Source of the DNA: Dama dama
Lineage: Eukaryota; Chordata; Mammalia; Artiodactyla; Cervidae
Assembly: GCF_033118175.1 (NCBI RefSeq)
Contig: NC_083693.1
Location: forward strand, 20,738,481 to 20,802,480
Direction of reading: 5' to 3'
DNA length: 64,000 nucleotides
In this document: positions 1 to 11,815 of the stretch, in pieces
Layout: every line of letters begins with the position of its first letter
Numbering within the stretch: the first letter of the stretch is position 1
Notes under the pieces: model-generated
Database searches by the model: none
What the model saw: the letters and a program-made list of their open reading frames with translations, nothing else
Told to the model about the DNA's origin: nothing
Translations under genes and position numbers: made by a program

Positions 1-416
1 TCACTTACTTGTTTTCAAAGTGATCTTTAAAAGATATAGTATGTTTTCACTCACATGTGGTATCTGTGTTCTTAATAAAGATTTACAGAAATCCTAAAAA
101 AAATAAATAAATAAAAACATAAGACAAAGGAATTAATATAACAAAACAGAAACAGACTCACAGATACAGAAAACAAATAACTACATGGGGGAGAGGGGTA
201 AGAGGAGGGGCAAGATAGTGGGAGGGGAGTAAGAGGTGTAAATTATTAGGTATAAAATAAAAAAGACATGAATATGTAATGTTCAGTACAGGGAATATAG
301 GCAATGTTCTATAATTACTTTGAATAGAATATATCTATGAAAATGTTGAATCACTATGTTGTACACTTGCAACTAATATAATATTGCAAATCAGCTATAC
401 TTCAATTTTTTTTTAA
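1..416 (+). mobile_element. L1 LINE 3' end, 5'-truncated
   Basis: The stretch reads like the 3' untranslated end of an old artiodactyl L1: a GGGA-rich segment near 187-232, then the 'cagggaatata' region, then a segment resembling the usual L1 end (tgttgtacacttgcaacta, then an end near 'tatacttcaat' at 395-405). Orientation follows from that order. It begins before the window and has no coding part. The A-rich run at 97-118 may be an internal insertion or tail. The family is known; the subfamily is not determined. Confidence 0.65.
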
Positions 417-649
417 AGGTTTGTTTGTAGTAACTTTCATCACTTTGAAGTTGAGGTCTGGGAATAATAACCAAATCTGTGTAAAATCTCTGTTTCTATT
501 GGAGCTAACATGATATTTCCTGTTATAATAATAGTAATAAATAAGAATAATAGACAACAATAGTTCTCTTTCTCTCCCTTTCCTTCCTACTCTTTCTTCT
601 CTTTCTCCTTTCATATCTTTAGATGGCCTGCTTTATCCCCTGTGGAGAT
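417..649. other. Unassigned, with a short CT-rich tract
   Basis: No gene or recognisable element. Positions 564-612 are a pyrimidine-rich tract (repeated tctct/ctttc). The open frame across it on the minus strand is compositional. Confidence 0.5.
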
Positions 650-1260
650 TTTTAAGATCTTACAATTTTATCTTTAGTGTTCTGTATCTCACACTAATGT
701 GTCTAGGTTTTGCTTCACTTTCATTAATCCTGCTTGGCACTTGACAGGCTTTTTCATTTTGAAACTGAATGTTTCCCTCTCATCTATTAAGTTTCTTCTA
801 TTGTTCTGATAATTTCCTCCCATCTCGTTTGCTCATTTCTCTCTTTCTGATACTACTATTAATTAGGCATCAAAATTTTAGAGATAACTCTCCTGTTTCT
901 CACCTTTTCTGTCACAATGTGACTTATTTTTTTTTCCTTTGCTCCACATTCTGAGAGATTTACTTATTTATGTTTCTGAATTCTTTTTTAATCCTCTTTC
1001 CCCTCTGTAATCATATTTTGAATTCCTAGAAATGCACTGGTTCACCAATAGTTCATTTTTCACTGCAGCCTGTTCTTGTTTGATGAGTACAATATCGTCT
1101 CACACTTCTTTAAGAATAATTTTAGAGATTTTCTGTTTTCATCTCCCCCTGTCCTTTGTTAAAGTCCATTTTCAATTCTATTTGTTTCTTTCTTTTTCAG
1201 TCCTCCTTTCTTTATGCCAAAAGATTCCTCAACTTTCTGGAAATAGATCTGTTCCTATTC
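650..1260 (-). mobile_element. Probable ancient L1 remnant, antisense
   Basis: The T-rich + strand text resembles the antisense of old mammalian L1 sequence (the 'tgtctaggttttgcttcac ... cctgcttggcacttgac' and 'ctgagagatttacttat' stretches in the same order as in L1M/HAL1-type elements). Divergence is high and no reading frame survives. This is recognition by eye only; another old LINE is possible. Confidence 0.4.
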
Positions 1261-2540
1261 AAGAATGTGGAAGGAATAAATTTGACTTGAAGCTGTGGGC
1301 CCACAGATAGGGCTTGATGATTGATAGACCTTGATTTAGGGTTTTAGGAAAACACTCACAAAGGCTACAAGAACAGCTTTTTTTCTGCAATCATAAACCT
1401 TCAATTCCCAAGTTCTCCTCAGACAGTTACAAATTTTTAAAGGAATGATTGTGTGATTTTCTTCTCTGAAATACACATCAGGTTTCCAGCAGTTACGCTT
1501 GCAGAATGAAGAGGGAAACTGTTGACCATCAATTAATCCTTCATTTCCAGGCTCACTTTCTCTTCCCAGTCTAATACAAGAACCTCTGGAAAACCTGCCA
1601 GCCAGCCTGACAGCTCCCTCAGTATGTCTTCTCTACATTCACTCTGGGCTGTGACTTTTCTTTTTGCTTTGTAATGCATTTACCATATACTTTCTGCTTC
1701 CAGAAATATGGCAAAAGCTCTGCTTCTGTGATGGCTTGGGATTTTGTAGGTTTATGTCTATTTTTGCTCCTTACTATCATTTACATTAATATTTGGGAGG
1801 TAGAAGAGAACCATATGGTCAGTAACCTACCTTGGGCTAGAAGTCAATCTTCATTTCATCAATCTTCAGGTATTGCTTTGATTATTTCTAAGCTATTTCC
1901 TTTCATGAACAACAATACAGAGTTATCATTCTGGAAATAAAGAAGATAGATATCAGAAACTACCTCCTGTAAAATTTTAGCTATATTATCCTTGACTCAC
2001 ACAGTTCTCAGCCCTCCCTTCAGCAAAGATGCTTCCATCAGTGCCATTTCTAGAAGTTATTTATTGAGAGAAGCAATTTTCAGCTTTTTGCTTCTCTGAC
2101 ACTGCACAAATATGTCTCTTAGCATTCTTTCTCATTCCCTCTAAAATATATTTTTATTGCAATCTATCTACTGTAGATCTATTCCGTAATCTATTTAGAA
2201 GATCCTGACCTTGCCACTGAGAAGTGACTGTGGTGTATATCTACTAATGTCTCAAAGCAGCATTCATTCTGTGTGGACGGAGAGGATTCTCTGGTCAGTA
2301 AAGGGTGTTCTGGCCAGCTGCCCAGGTAACCTCTTCTGATTCCATTTTAATACCAACTGTGGCATATTGCTCTGACCTTGGCTTTTACCTATTTCCTCTG
2401 CATCTGGCTCAGCATATCTTGGCATTCTCTGATATAAAAATGGCTTTTTTACTTTTCTTTATTCTTTCATTTCTTCCTCCCTCCCCCAACACATTGCTTT
2501 GTGAATACCAATATAGGGTAATGGATCTAGATTATGAGAC
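1261..2540. other. Unassigned intergenic sequence
   Basis: No recognisable gene or repeat. Open frames of 88-89 codons at 1674-1940 and 2305-2574 have ordinary A/T-rich composition, no recognisable domain and no splice-site context, so I do not call them genes. Confidence 0.5.
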
Positions 2541-2765
2541 CATGGACAACTTTCTAATTCAAAAAAATAAATAAATAAAATAAAGTCTAGGCTTGGTGCT
2601 AAAGATGGTTCTCCACCACAAAGTCAGATTTGATTTTTTTCTCTTCTTTTCTTCCCCTTTCACCTACCTCTTCCTCCCATCACTCTTCCCTCTTCCCAAC
2701 CTTCTCCTCATCCTTTCTCTTTCCCTTCTCTCTTCTTGCTATTCCTCCTCCTCTTCCTTCTTTGA
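2541..2765. repeat. A-rich tract followed by a CT-rich tract
   Basis: Positions 2560-2586 are an (AAAT)n-like A-rich run, which could be the decayed tail of a retroelement. Positions 2632-2765 are almost pure pyrimidine (c/t) with a few a/g interruptions. The 78-codon frame over this tract is a low-complexity artefact. Confidence 0.7.
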
Positions 2766-3329
2766 AATGAACTTCTTCCTGCATCAAGGCTTCCCTCAAA
2801 ATACCCAGGTTTCTGATAAGCAGTTCTGATTCTCAACCTTGAGCCGCTATAATATGATGTTTCAGGACCTGCTAAGAGCTGAAGATTTGTGGAACAAATG
2901 GGTTTTAAAAACACCCACCTCAGCAGTGTAAACAATCTAATCAAAGGTCTTTGACACAAAACGCAGGCAGCTCAACCAAAGAAACTCACAGGGAAGATGC
3001 TGGGAGCCTTCCATTTGTCTCAAAGAGGCAAACTTCCTCCTTTGGTGGACATTGATTCCAGACTAAAAATCTCTGGAAACAGTTAGGATTCTTTCCTCCT
3101 GATGTAGGCACTTTCATATTGGGTCATCATGGATTTGAGAGGTGTGGTGTAACTCATAAGCTGAGATGATGCCAGTCTGAGACTCATGGCCAAGATATTT
3201 CTTTTGTAACTGTTTCAGCCTTCTGGGCATCACCTGCCCTTTGGCATGTAAGTGGGTATTGTCAATGATAAACAAAGCCAGACACTAGTTAAAGAGGTAA
3301 GGACGAACCTAAATCAGTAATGTGCGGTG
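2766..3329. other. Unassigned intergenic sequence
   Basis: Mixed-composition sequence in which I see no repeat family and no gene. Confidence 0.5.
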
Positions 3330-3537
3330 CTAAGTCTCTTCAGGCGTGCCCTACTCTTTGCAATCCTATGGACTGTAGCCTGCCAGACTCCTCTGTCCAT
3401 GGAGTTTTCTAGGCAAGAATACTGGAGTGGGTTGCTGTGCCCTCCTCTAAGGGTTATTCCTAACCCAGGGATCGAACCTGCATCTCCTATGTCTCCTGCA
3501 TTGGCAGGCAGGTTCTTTATCACTAGCACCACCAAGT
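3330..3537 (-). mobile_element. Bov-tA SINE, minus strand
   Basis: Read on the minus strand it has the typical order: a diverged tRNA-Glu-like head at 3470-3537 (the B-box region reads GGTTCGATCCC, rc of 3469-3479), then the body with 'ccactccagtattctt' (rc near 3415-3430), then the BovB-like tail ending near 3330. The tail is understood to allow mobilisation by BovB enzymes. It is moderately diverged (extra 'gccaatgcaggagacatagg' in the head). The two open frames over it are shadows. No convincing TSD is visible. Confidence 0.85.
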
Positions 3538-4310
3538 AAATATACCATTGCAGTAGGGAAAAGGGGCAGTGTGAACTGAATTCAACTTTGATTTGTATAG
3601 CGGTGATTGGATGTTTTAAAGGGAAAATGAGGGAATGGGGAGGGAGGAGGGGGGCTCAATGGCGTCAGGGGTGTGAAAATTTACAAAAGTGGGAATTGAG
3701 AAAATTACAAAAAGCGGGAAGGGGATTGGTCCATATGAAGCCGATCTGGGCTTGCTAACTGGCTCTTCTACAAGTTAGCTGACTAGCCTCCCATAGACAG
3801 GGAGACAGGGGCTGGCTAGAATAGATAGTACATTCTTCTGGCAGCCTTGAACTTTCTCAGGCAGGCACTTTAAGCGGTCTAGAGTCCTCCTAAGCAGGTA
3901 GCCTTGAGCTGTTAGAAGCTACACTGGTGTTTTGTTCCCTTCTTTGCAGCTGAAGATTGGAGCCCAGCAGAGAAGGGGCCCAGAGGACTCGGGCTAATGT
4001 TTGATCAAGGAGAGTATCCTTTTCAGTATATCAAGGCTCTGGTCTAGTTATACTTAGTCAATTAATGTATCGGGATGCTGGCTCCAAATTCAGGCCACAG
4101 ATTAAAGGGGAAAGAGGATCTTGTGCTGGGTTCTCAGACTAGGTGTGGTCCACTAGGGAAAACTTTTGAGGTAGTGGAGAATTTAGTTTAAACCATGTTG
4201 AACAGCAGACAACTCCTCAAAGCAAGTACGCTTTCCTGACGTCCAGTCTGTTTATCACGCATAGGACTTTCCATCAAGGATGTGTTCCCATTTGTCAAAA
4301 TCTGAAAAGA
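3538..4310. other. Unassigned block, possibly derived from an ancient LTR element
   Basis: This block is more G/C-rich than its surroundings and has several CpGs. Its wording (purine-rich 3625-3660, then 'ggcaggcactttaagcggtc') reminds me of an old endogenous-retroviral LTR or leader, but I cannot name a family and see no TG...CA boundaries or coding remnant. It could equally be host sequence. Confidence 0.25.
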
Positions 4311-5029
4311 AAACACAACTCAATATATCCAAGCATAAAATGTCTTAGAAGGGGATGAACCCACAGAGGGAAACAAGCTTGGACAGAAAAACAGACGTAC
4401 AGTCTGGGTGTTACTCCAAGCCCCTGGTATTCATTATTCTTCCCACAAACAATTGCCATGTAGAGATTAACATTTTATATTTCCATATGCTTGAACACTT
4501 TTGAGTGCTATTAAAGGTGCCCATAGAAAATGCGGGTCACACAAATTATTTAGACTACACTTGCCAGGCCTTATTTTTGAAACCTCGCTTCTATTTTTGT
4601 GAGCTAAAATTTTGCAGGTGGTGAGATGGTAGATGCAAATATCACAATGTGAATATGAGCCAATTAACCAAGAACCACATTTTATGAGGTTGCAACCACC
4701 TAATTGTTTTGTGTCTGCAGCTAATTATTTCTGGGAGATATTTCTGCATATGGAAAAGGAGTCTGTTGTTTTAATTGAGTGTATTACACAACAAAAGTTC
4801 TGCTGTAAGTACATCAAGGGCAGAGAGATCACATCTTCTCTTATGTTTTATAAACTTCCATAAATCACTTTGGGTCCATGGATTCTAAATGAGTATGAAC
4901 TGCTAATGGCCACATGACTCTAAAATTTAGAAAACAAATCAAATAGCTGGATGCAGTGAATAAAATATTTTAAAAAATTTTGTGTTGTTTGTACTGTGAT
5001 TAACTCATTGACTACTCATAGACTCAAGT

Positions 5030-5135
5030 TTTGAGCTGGAAAGAAATATGGAAGTCATTTATTCCAATAACTTTCTATTAAAATTTGGAAATTATGACCT
5101 ACATAAGTTATGTGACCTACTCGAAGTGTGTATGA
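5030..5135 (+). mobile_element. Possible MIR3/MIR-like SINE fragment
   Basis: The order 'gagctggaaagaaatatgg ... tccaata ... gacctacataagttatgtgacctac' follows the widespread mammalian MIR-type pattern of 'gctggaagggacc ... gtgacttgcccaag'. It is strongly diverged, so confidence is low. Confidence 0.35.
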
Positions 5136-6221
5136 TGGCCCCCAGAGTGTATGATGTCTACACCAGTACACCCAACAACAGAACCCAAACTTCCCCAATT
5201 TCTTCTTTAAAGTACAATATTAGAGGCAGCACGTGTCAATGGAAAACATACCTCTTCAACCCCATACATGCCAGGCCTAAGGGAAGGCTGACAAATTAAT
5301 TTTATTGCAGGAGGCTAAACTCCCTCTTCTAAATTGGTCTGTCCAGAGGAAAAGTGGGCAAAGTATTCAGTTTATGCAGATAGATTTTATTTTTGTTATT
5401 ATTGCAGCTGTTCATTGATATTTTAATGCAAGTTTTTATTGAGCTATGCCCCAAGGCTTTTTAAATTGAGGGTTCAATTATTTCTAAAATCTAATAATTA
5501 AGTAAATTAATGAGCCTAGTCAGGAATCTGGCAACCTGATTATAAGGATTAAACCCAAGAAACATTAACAGAAGGGAATTTTTTCCCCCACTTTACAGGA
5601 AGATCTTTTAAAATTCTTCAGACTATGTTTCATGGACATAAATGAAGTCTGACACTGAGATCCATGAACAAGTCAGTGCACAAACTTGGATTATGAATAT
5701 AGTTTAACAGCAGATGGGGGTGGGCAGGGCAGACCTTGTTATCAAAGTTTTCCCTCCCTTACAAGAATAAATTTTGAGTTTCAGTAAGTAGAGCCTCTAA
5801 AAATACAGAAGAGTATTACTGTGTTCATGTCCCTTCACATGAAGATAGCATTTGATAAATCATATTTTCAGAAGAAAGTGACCATAATGTGCACTCAAAA
5901 ACCATAAAATGAAGCCAAGTTAAAGAGGCTAGGAATGTTGGATTGGGAAAGACTGATTCCCGGGGAGCTTGATTCATTTCTTAATAATTTTTTAAAAAAC
6001 CATGCTGACTCTGAATGACCCTGGAGAATGCACTTAGTTTCAGCCTTGGGTTCTGCAAGCCCTTCCATGTTACTGCTTTGCTCCTAGGACAATGACTCAG
6101 TGCCACTCTGGGTTTGCCGCTTGAGTTTCAAAGAGCAGTCTGAGAGAGGAGGCTACTTTCTTTTCATTTCTAGGTCCACAGAGTTTCTATTTGAATTCCT
6201 CCCTAAATGTGTTTTGGGGTG

Positions 6222-6247
6222 TTTTTTTTTTTTTTTTTTTTTTTTTT
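6222..6247. repeat. T26 homopolymer
   Basis: Twenty-six consecutive T. It may be the antisense poly(A) of a lost retroinsertion or a slippage product. The open frame crossing it (a run of Phe) is an artefact. Confidence 0.95.
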
Positions 6248-6582
6248 CCCAGTCCCAGTTCCTGAACTTTGGGTTCGGTAAGCTGTACAGCCCTTCATTC
6301 TTTCACAAGACGACCTTGACTCCCTGTCTTTATGCTAACCTAACTTTCTGGCATCTACCTATCATTCTTCACAGGGTCCCTTGAGCTATTTCTCACCCAG
6401 CTACTGTGCTGCTTATTTTGCCTGTTCAGACCTAGAGATAGACAAGATCTGATATACTTATATATTGTTTTGACATTATGGGCGCTTATCTGAAGGAATT
6501 TTTTGGTTTTAAAAAAATAGGTAAACTCCAACATGGAATTTTTATGTCCTTATCTTCTTTATGATTTACCCCATGTTCTTGT

Positions 6583-6902
6583 GGGCTTTCCTCATAGCTC
6601 AGTTGGTAAAGAATCCACCTGCAATGCAGGAGACCCCGGTTGGATTCCTGGGTCAGGAAGATCCTCTGGAGAAGTGATAGGCTACCCACTCCAGTATTCT
6701 TGGGCTTCCTTTGTGGCTCAGCTGGTAAAGAATCCGCCTGCAATGCTGGAGATCCCTGGGTTTGATCCCTGGGTTGGGAAGATCCATTGGAGAAGGGAAA
6801 GGCTACCCACTCCACTATTCTGGCCTGGAGAATTCCATGAACTGTACAGTCCACAGGGTCGCGGAGAGTCGGACACAACTGAGTGACTTTCACTTTCACT
6901 TT
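6583..6902 (+). mobile_element. Bov-tA SINE with a duplicated head (dimer)
   Basis: Two tRNA-Glu-like heads lie in tandem. The first starts at 6583 ('gggctttcctcatagctcag') and runs through 'ccactccagtattctt' at about 6703; a second full unit follows with its own head at 6704 and continues to the BovB-like tail ('gagtcggacacaactgagtg') and a short (cactttt)n-like end near 6902. The same head-to-body junction occurs in the minus-strand copy at 31470-31787, which points to a dimeric source lineage. The 117- to 140-codon open frames over it are not genes. Confidence 0.88.
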
Positions 6903-7757
6903 TCAGGCTCTTATCGTATCCTATCATAATGCAGAGGTGCAGACACTGAGATCTGAATGCCTTGGGTCTTTCCTGAGATCCACAATAAGCAAAGGAAGCC
7001 TGGAATATGGATGGTGATCTGAAGGCAAAGCCTATGCTGTTTTCACTAAAATGCCCTCCTCTCACTATTTCATACTCCAGATTATGATTCATTTTTATAC
7101 TAAGACAGTGAAAACTACAATAGGACTCTTTATGAAGCATAGTCTGGTGTAGTCCAGGTGTGTTCGTTATTCACACAGGAAATAATTATTAAAACCAACG
7201 TTCCAGGACCTTCCCAAGTTTAAAAGCTCTTATAGTCTTTACTTAATTCATTATTGCACAAAGGATGTTTTGTCCAGGAGATTCCAGATGAATAAAACTA
7301 ATGAAATGGAAAAATTTTCTGTAAGCAAACCAAACGATGAAACCTGGAAAGAAGTCTAAGCCCTTGGAGTAAGAAAAACTAAGAAATATGTCCAGACACC
7401 TAACAAACTGCTTTGTGTTACCTAGGTTATTGTATCACTGTGCACTTGACAGATAAAACTGGCTATTGATTATGTGTATCAGTGATTGGTCAATTTTATA
7501 TTTAAGGTATAATGTGGGTAGAAGAAAATGCCTGGTAAGAAATCCTTAAGCATTAATTTTCTGTCTCCACTGACTACAGCTGCCCCTGGCTCTTAACACC
7601 ATTCATGGTTTGGTAAGCAATTTGTAATATAAACACAGCAGATTTGACTTGCAGTTCTGTATTTTTAGGCAAAGTGGCTCAGTATTATTTTTTTTTAGAT
7701 CAAAGGTAACTATGCAAAGAAAAAAGTTTGAGATTATAAATGTATTTTATCCTTACT
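6903..7757. other. Unassigned intergenic sequence
   Basis: No gene or recognised repeat between the Bov-tA dimer and the long BovB. Confidence 0.5.
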
Positions 7758-7766
7758 ACAAATAAT
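7758..7766. repeat. Candidate 5' TSD of the long BovB
   Basis: The 9-mer acaaataat occurs here and again at 11817-11825, immediately after the BovB (actgaactga)n end. About 15 bases (7767-7781) separate the 5' copy from the first BovB base that I recognise. Either the element starts further upstream than I can see, or extra bases were added at integration. Confidence 0.45.
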
Positions 7767-8000
7767 TTGTATTTGGATTTAGGGAACGGCTCCAAGATGG
7801 CAGAGTAGAAGGACGTGTGCTCATCTTCTTCTGCAAAAACTCCAAAATTACAACTTGCTGCTGAACAACCGTTGACAGAATATTGGATCCCACCAAAAAA
7901 AGATACCCTACATCCAAGGGCAAAGGGGAAACTCCAGCAAGACAGTAGGAGGGGCGAAATCATGTTTGGAATCAAATCCCATACCCACCAGAGACACTCA

Positions 8001-8450
8001 AGAGGGCTCAAACAAAGCTTGTGTGCACCAGGACCCAGAGACTCCCACAGAGACTGAGCCAAACTGTGTTTGAGCGTCTCCTACGGAGGTACGGGTCAGC
8101 TGTGGACTGCTGCAGGGTCAAGGGGCTCTGGGTGCAGTGGACCTGGGTATGGCATAAGCTCTCTTGGAGGAGGTCGCCATTAATCCCACTATAGAGCCAC
8201 CAGAACTTACACAGGACTCTTGGAGGGCACAAACAAAACCTTGTGCGCACCAGGACCCAGGAGAAAGGAGCCGTGACAACAAAAGAGACTGACCCAGACT
8301 TGCCCGCGAGTGTCCAGGAGTCTCCAGTGGAGGTGTGGGTCGCAGTGGCCTGCTGCAGGGTCGGGGGCACTGAGTGCGGCAGTGCATGCATGGGACCTTT
8401 TGAAGGAGCTCGTCATTATCTTCATTGCCTCCATCATAATCTGGCCTCAG
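8001..8450 (+). repeat. Two tandem monomers in the BovB leader
   Basis: The leader contains two diverged copies of one unit. Unit 1 starts near 8002 ('gagggctcaaacaaagctt', then 'gtgcaccaggacccag', 'ctgctgcagggtc', 'gtcgccatta'); unit 2 starts near 8223 ('gagggcacaaacaaaacctt', 'gtgcgcaccaggacccag', 'ctgctgcagggtc', 'gtcgtcatta'). Offsets between matching words run from 221 to about 243 bases, so unit 2 carries a small extra stretch. By analogy with L1 promoters built of monomers this may be promoter-related; that is inference. Confidence 0.75.
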
Positions 8451-9016
8451 GTCAAACAACAGGGAGGGAACATAGTCCTGCCCATCAAGAGAAAATTGGA
8501 TTAAAGATTTACTGAGCATGGCCCCGCCCATCAGAACAAGACCCAGTTTCCCCCTCAGTCAGTCTCTCCCATCAGGAAGCTTCCATAAGTCTCATATCCT
8601 TCTCCATCAAAGCGCAGACAGAATGAAAATCACAATCACAGAAAACCAACCAATCTGATCACATGGACCACAGTCTTGTCTAACTCAATGAAACTGTGAG
8701 CCATGCCGTGAGCCACCCAAGACAGATGGGCCATGGTGGAGAGGTCTGACAAAATGTGGTCCATTGGAGAAGGGAATGGCAAACCACTTCAGAATTCTTG
8801 CCTTGAGAACCCCATGAACAGTATGAAAAGGCAAAGCCATGGGACACTGAAAGATGAATTCCCCGGGTTAGGAGGTGCCCAACATGCTACTGGAGATCAG
8901 TGGAGAAACGACTCCAGAAAGGATGAAGAGATGCAGCCAAAGCAAAAACAACCCCCAGCTGTGGATGTGACTGGTGATGGAAGTGAAGTCTGATGCTGTA
9001 AGAACAATATTACATA

Positions 9017-11815
9017 AGAACCTGGAAGGTTAGGTCCATGAATCAAGGCAAATTGGAAGTGGTCAAACAGGAGATGGCAAGAGTGAAAATTGACATTTTA
9101 GGAATCAGTGAACTGAAATGGACTGGAATGGGTGAATTTAACTCAGATGACCATTCTATCTACTACTGTGGGCAAGAATCCCTTAGAAGAAATGGAGTAG
9201 CCATCATAGTCAACACAAGAGTCTGAAATGCAATACTTGGATGCAATCTCCAAAGTGACAGAATGATCTCTGTTCATTTCCAAGGCAAAACATTAAATAT
9301 CACAGTAATTCAAGTCTATATCCTGACCAGTAATGCTGAAGAAGCTGAAGTTGAATGATTCTATGAAGACCTACAAGACCTTCTAGAACTAATACCCCCA
9401 AAAGATGTCCTTTTCATTATAGGAGACTGGAATGCAAAAGTAGGAAGACAAGAGATACCTGGAGTAACAGACAAATTTGGCTTTGGAGTACAGAATGAAG
9501 CAGGGCAAAGGATAATAGAGTTCTGCCAAGAGAACGCACTGGTCATAGCAAATACCCTCCTTCTGCAACACAAGAGAAGACTCTACACATGGACAATGCC
9601 AGATAGTCAACAACAAAATCAGATTGATTATATTCTTTGTAGCCAAAGATGGAGAAGCTCTATAAGGTCAGCAAAAACAAGACTTGGAGCTGACTGTGGC
9701 TCAGATCATGAACTCCTTATTGCCAAGTTTGGACTTAAATTGAAGAAAGTAGGGAAAACCACTAGACCATTCAGGTATGACCTAAATCAAATCCCTTATG
9801 ATTATACAGTGGAAGTGAGAAATAGATTCAAGGGATTAAATCTGATAGACAGAGTGCCTGAAGAACTATGGATGGAGGTTAGTGACATTGTATAGGAGGC
9901 AGTGATAAACACCAAAGAAATGCAAAAAGGCAAAATGGTTGTCCAAGGAGGCATTACAAATAGCTGAGAAAAGAAAAGATGTGAAAGGCAAAGGAGAAAA
10001 GGAAAGATAGACCCATTTGAATGAAGAGCAAGGAGAGATAAGAAAGCCTTCCTCAGTGATCATTGCAAATAAATAGAGGAAAAAAATAAAATGGGAAAGA
10101 CTAGAGATCTCTTCAAGAAAAAAAGATACCAAGGGAATATTTCATGCAAAGATGAGCACAATAAAGAACAGAAATGGTATGGACCTAACAGAAGCAAAAG
10201 ATATTAAAAAGAGTTGGCAACAATACACAGAAGAACTATACAAAAAAAAAAATCTTCCTGGCCCAGATAACCACAATTATGATCACTCACCTAGAGCCAG
10301 ACATCCTGGAATGTGAAGTCAAGTGGGCCTTAGGAAGCATCACTATAAACAAAACTAGTGGAGGTGAAGGAATTCCAGTTGAGATATTTCAAATCCTAAA
10401 AGGTGATGCTGTGAAAGTGCTGCACTTAATATGCCAGCAAATTTGGAAAACTCAGCGGTGGTCAAGGACTGGAAAAGGTCAGTTTTCATTCCAATCCAAA
10501 AGAAAGGCAATCCCAAAGAATGTTCAAACTACTGCACAATTGCACTCATCTCACACACTAGTAAAGTAATGCTCAAAATTCTTGAAGCCAGGCTTCAACA
10601 GTACATGAACTGTGAACTTTCAGATGTTCAAGCTGGATTTAGAAAAGGCAGAGGAACCAGAGATCAAATTGCCAACATCCGTTGGATCATCAAAAAAGCA
10701 AGACTGTTCCAGAAAAACATCTACTTCTGCTTTATTCACTAGGCAAGGCCTTTGACTGTGTGCATCACAACAAACTGGAAAATTCTTAAAGAGATAGGAA
10801 TACCAGACCACCTGACCCGCCTCCTGAGAAATCTGTTTGCAGGTCAAGAAGCAATAACTAGAACCGGACATGGAACAACAGACTGGTTCCAAATCAGGAA
10901 AGCAGTACATCAAGGCTGTATATTGTCACCCTGCTTATTTAACTTATATGCAGAGTACATCATGAGAAACACTGGTCTGGATGAAGCACAAGCTGGAATC
11001 AAGGTTGCCAGGAGAAATATCAATAACCTCAGATGTGCAGATGACACCACCCTTATGGCAGAAAGCGAAGAAGAACTAAAGAGCCTCTTGATGAAAGTGA
11101 AAGAGGAGAGTGAAAAAGTCGGCTTAAAGCTCAACTTTCAGAAAACTAAGATCATGGCATCCAGTCCCATTACTTCATGGCAAATAGACAGTGGAAAATG
11201 TGAAAGGCTTTATTTTTGTGGGCTCCAAAATCACGGCAGATGGTGACCACAGGAAAAGACTCTTGCTCCTTGGAAGAAAAATTATGACCAACCTAGCCAG
11301 CATAGTAAAAAACAGAGACATTACTTTGTGAACAAAGGTCCATCTAGTCAAAGCTATGGTTTTTCCAGTGATCATGTATGGATATTAGAGTCGAACTATA
11401 AAGAAAGATGAGCAGCAAAGAATTTGTGCTTTTGAACTGTGGTGTTGGAGAAGTCTCTTGAGAGTCCCTCGGACTGCAAGGCGATCCAACAAGTCCATCC
11501 TAAAGGAAATCAGTCCTGATTATTCATTGGAAGGACTGAAGCTGAAACTCCAATACTTTGGCCACCCAAGGCGAAGAACTGGCTCATTTAAAAAGACTCT
11601 GATGCTGGGAAAGATTGAAGGCCAAAGAGAAGGGGATGACAGAAGATGAGATGGTTGGATGGCATCACCAACACTCTGGAGTCTATGGAGTCTAAATGCA
11701 CGGACTCTATGAGTTTAAGCAAGCCCGGGAGTTGGTGATGGACAGGGAAGCCTGGCGTGCTGCAGTCCATGGGGTCACAAAGAGTCGGACACGACTGAGC
11801 AACTGAACTGAACTG
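9017..11815 (+). pseudogene. BovB ORF2 remnant (endonuclease + reverse transcriptase), broken
   Basis: The intact protein would nick target DNA and reverse-transcribe the element RNA. Visible domains in order: endonuclease start with 'ILGISELKWTGMG' (9091-9135); 'GDWNAKVG' (about 9424-9447); SDH catalytic motif (9701-9709); reverse transcriptase fingers/palm with 'FRKGRGTRDQ' (10638-10667); the active-site box at 11034-11045, which reads CADD instead of YADD (TAT to TGT); C-terminal region to about 11815. Breaks: TGA at 9224-9226, TAG at 9893-9895, and frame changes between 9895 and 10279, near 10480-10570, and between 11246 and 11458. The ATG at 9038 is only the first Met in the surviving frame; the domain starts upstream, near 9017. 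No single open segment exceeds 165 codons. Confidence 0.9.

Larger units (their letters stand above)
4311..6582. other. Mostly unassigned intergenic sequence
   Basis: About 2.3 kb without a gene. It contains a MIR-like fragment (5030-5135) and a T26 homopolymer (6222-6247), listed separately. Otherwise A/T-rich and featureless to my reading. Confidence 0.5.

Noticed and set aside
6222..6247. T runs (also 17745, 23656, 33338, 35721) as terminators or poly(T) signals
   Set aside because: No adjacent transcription unit; they are homopolymers or antisense poly(A) tails of retroinsertions.
6486..7140. Open frames of 117-140 codons on both strands
   Set aside because: They run through the Bov-tA dimer in several frames; the proteins are translated SINE sequence with no conserved domain.
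8008..8531. Overlapping frames of 76-137 codons on both strands in the BovB leader
   Set aside because: The leader is G/C-rich, so stops are rarer; frames overlap on both strands and none has a recognised domain.
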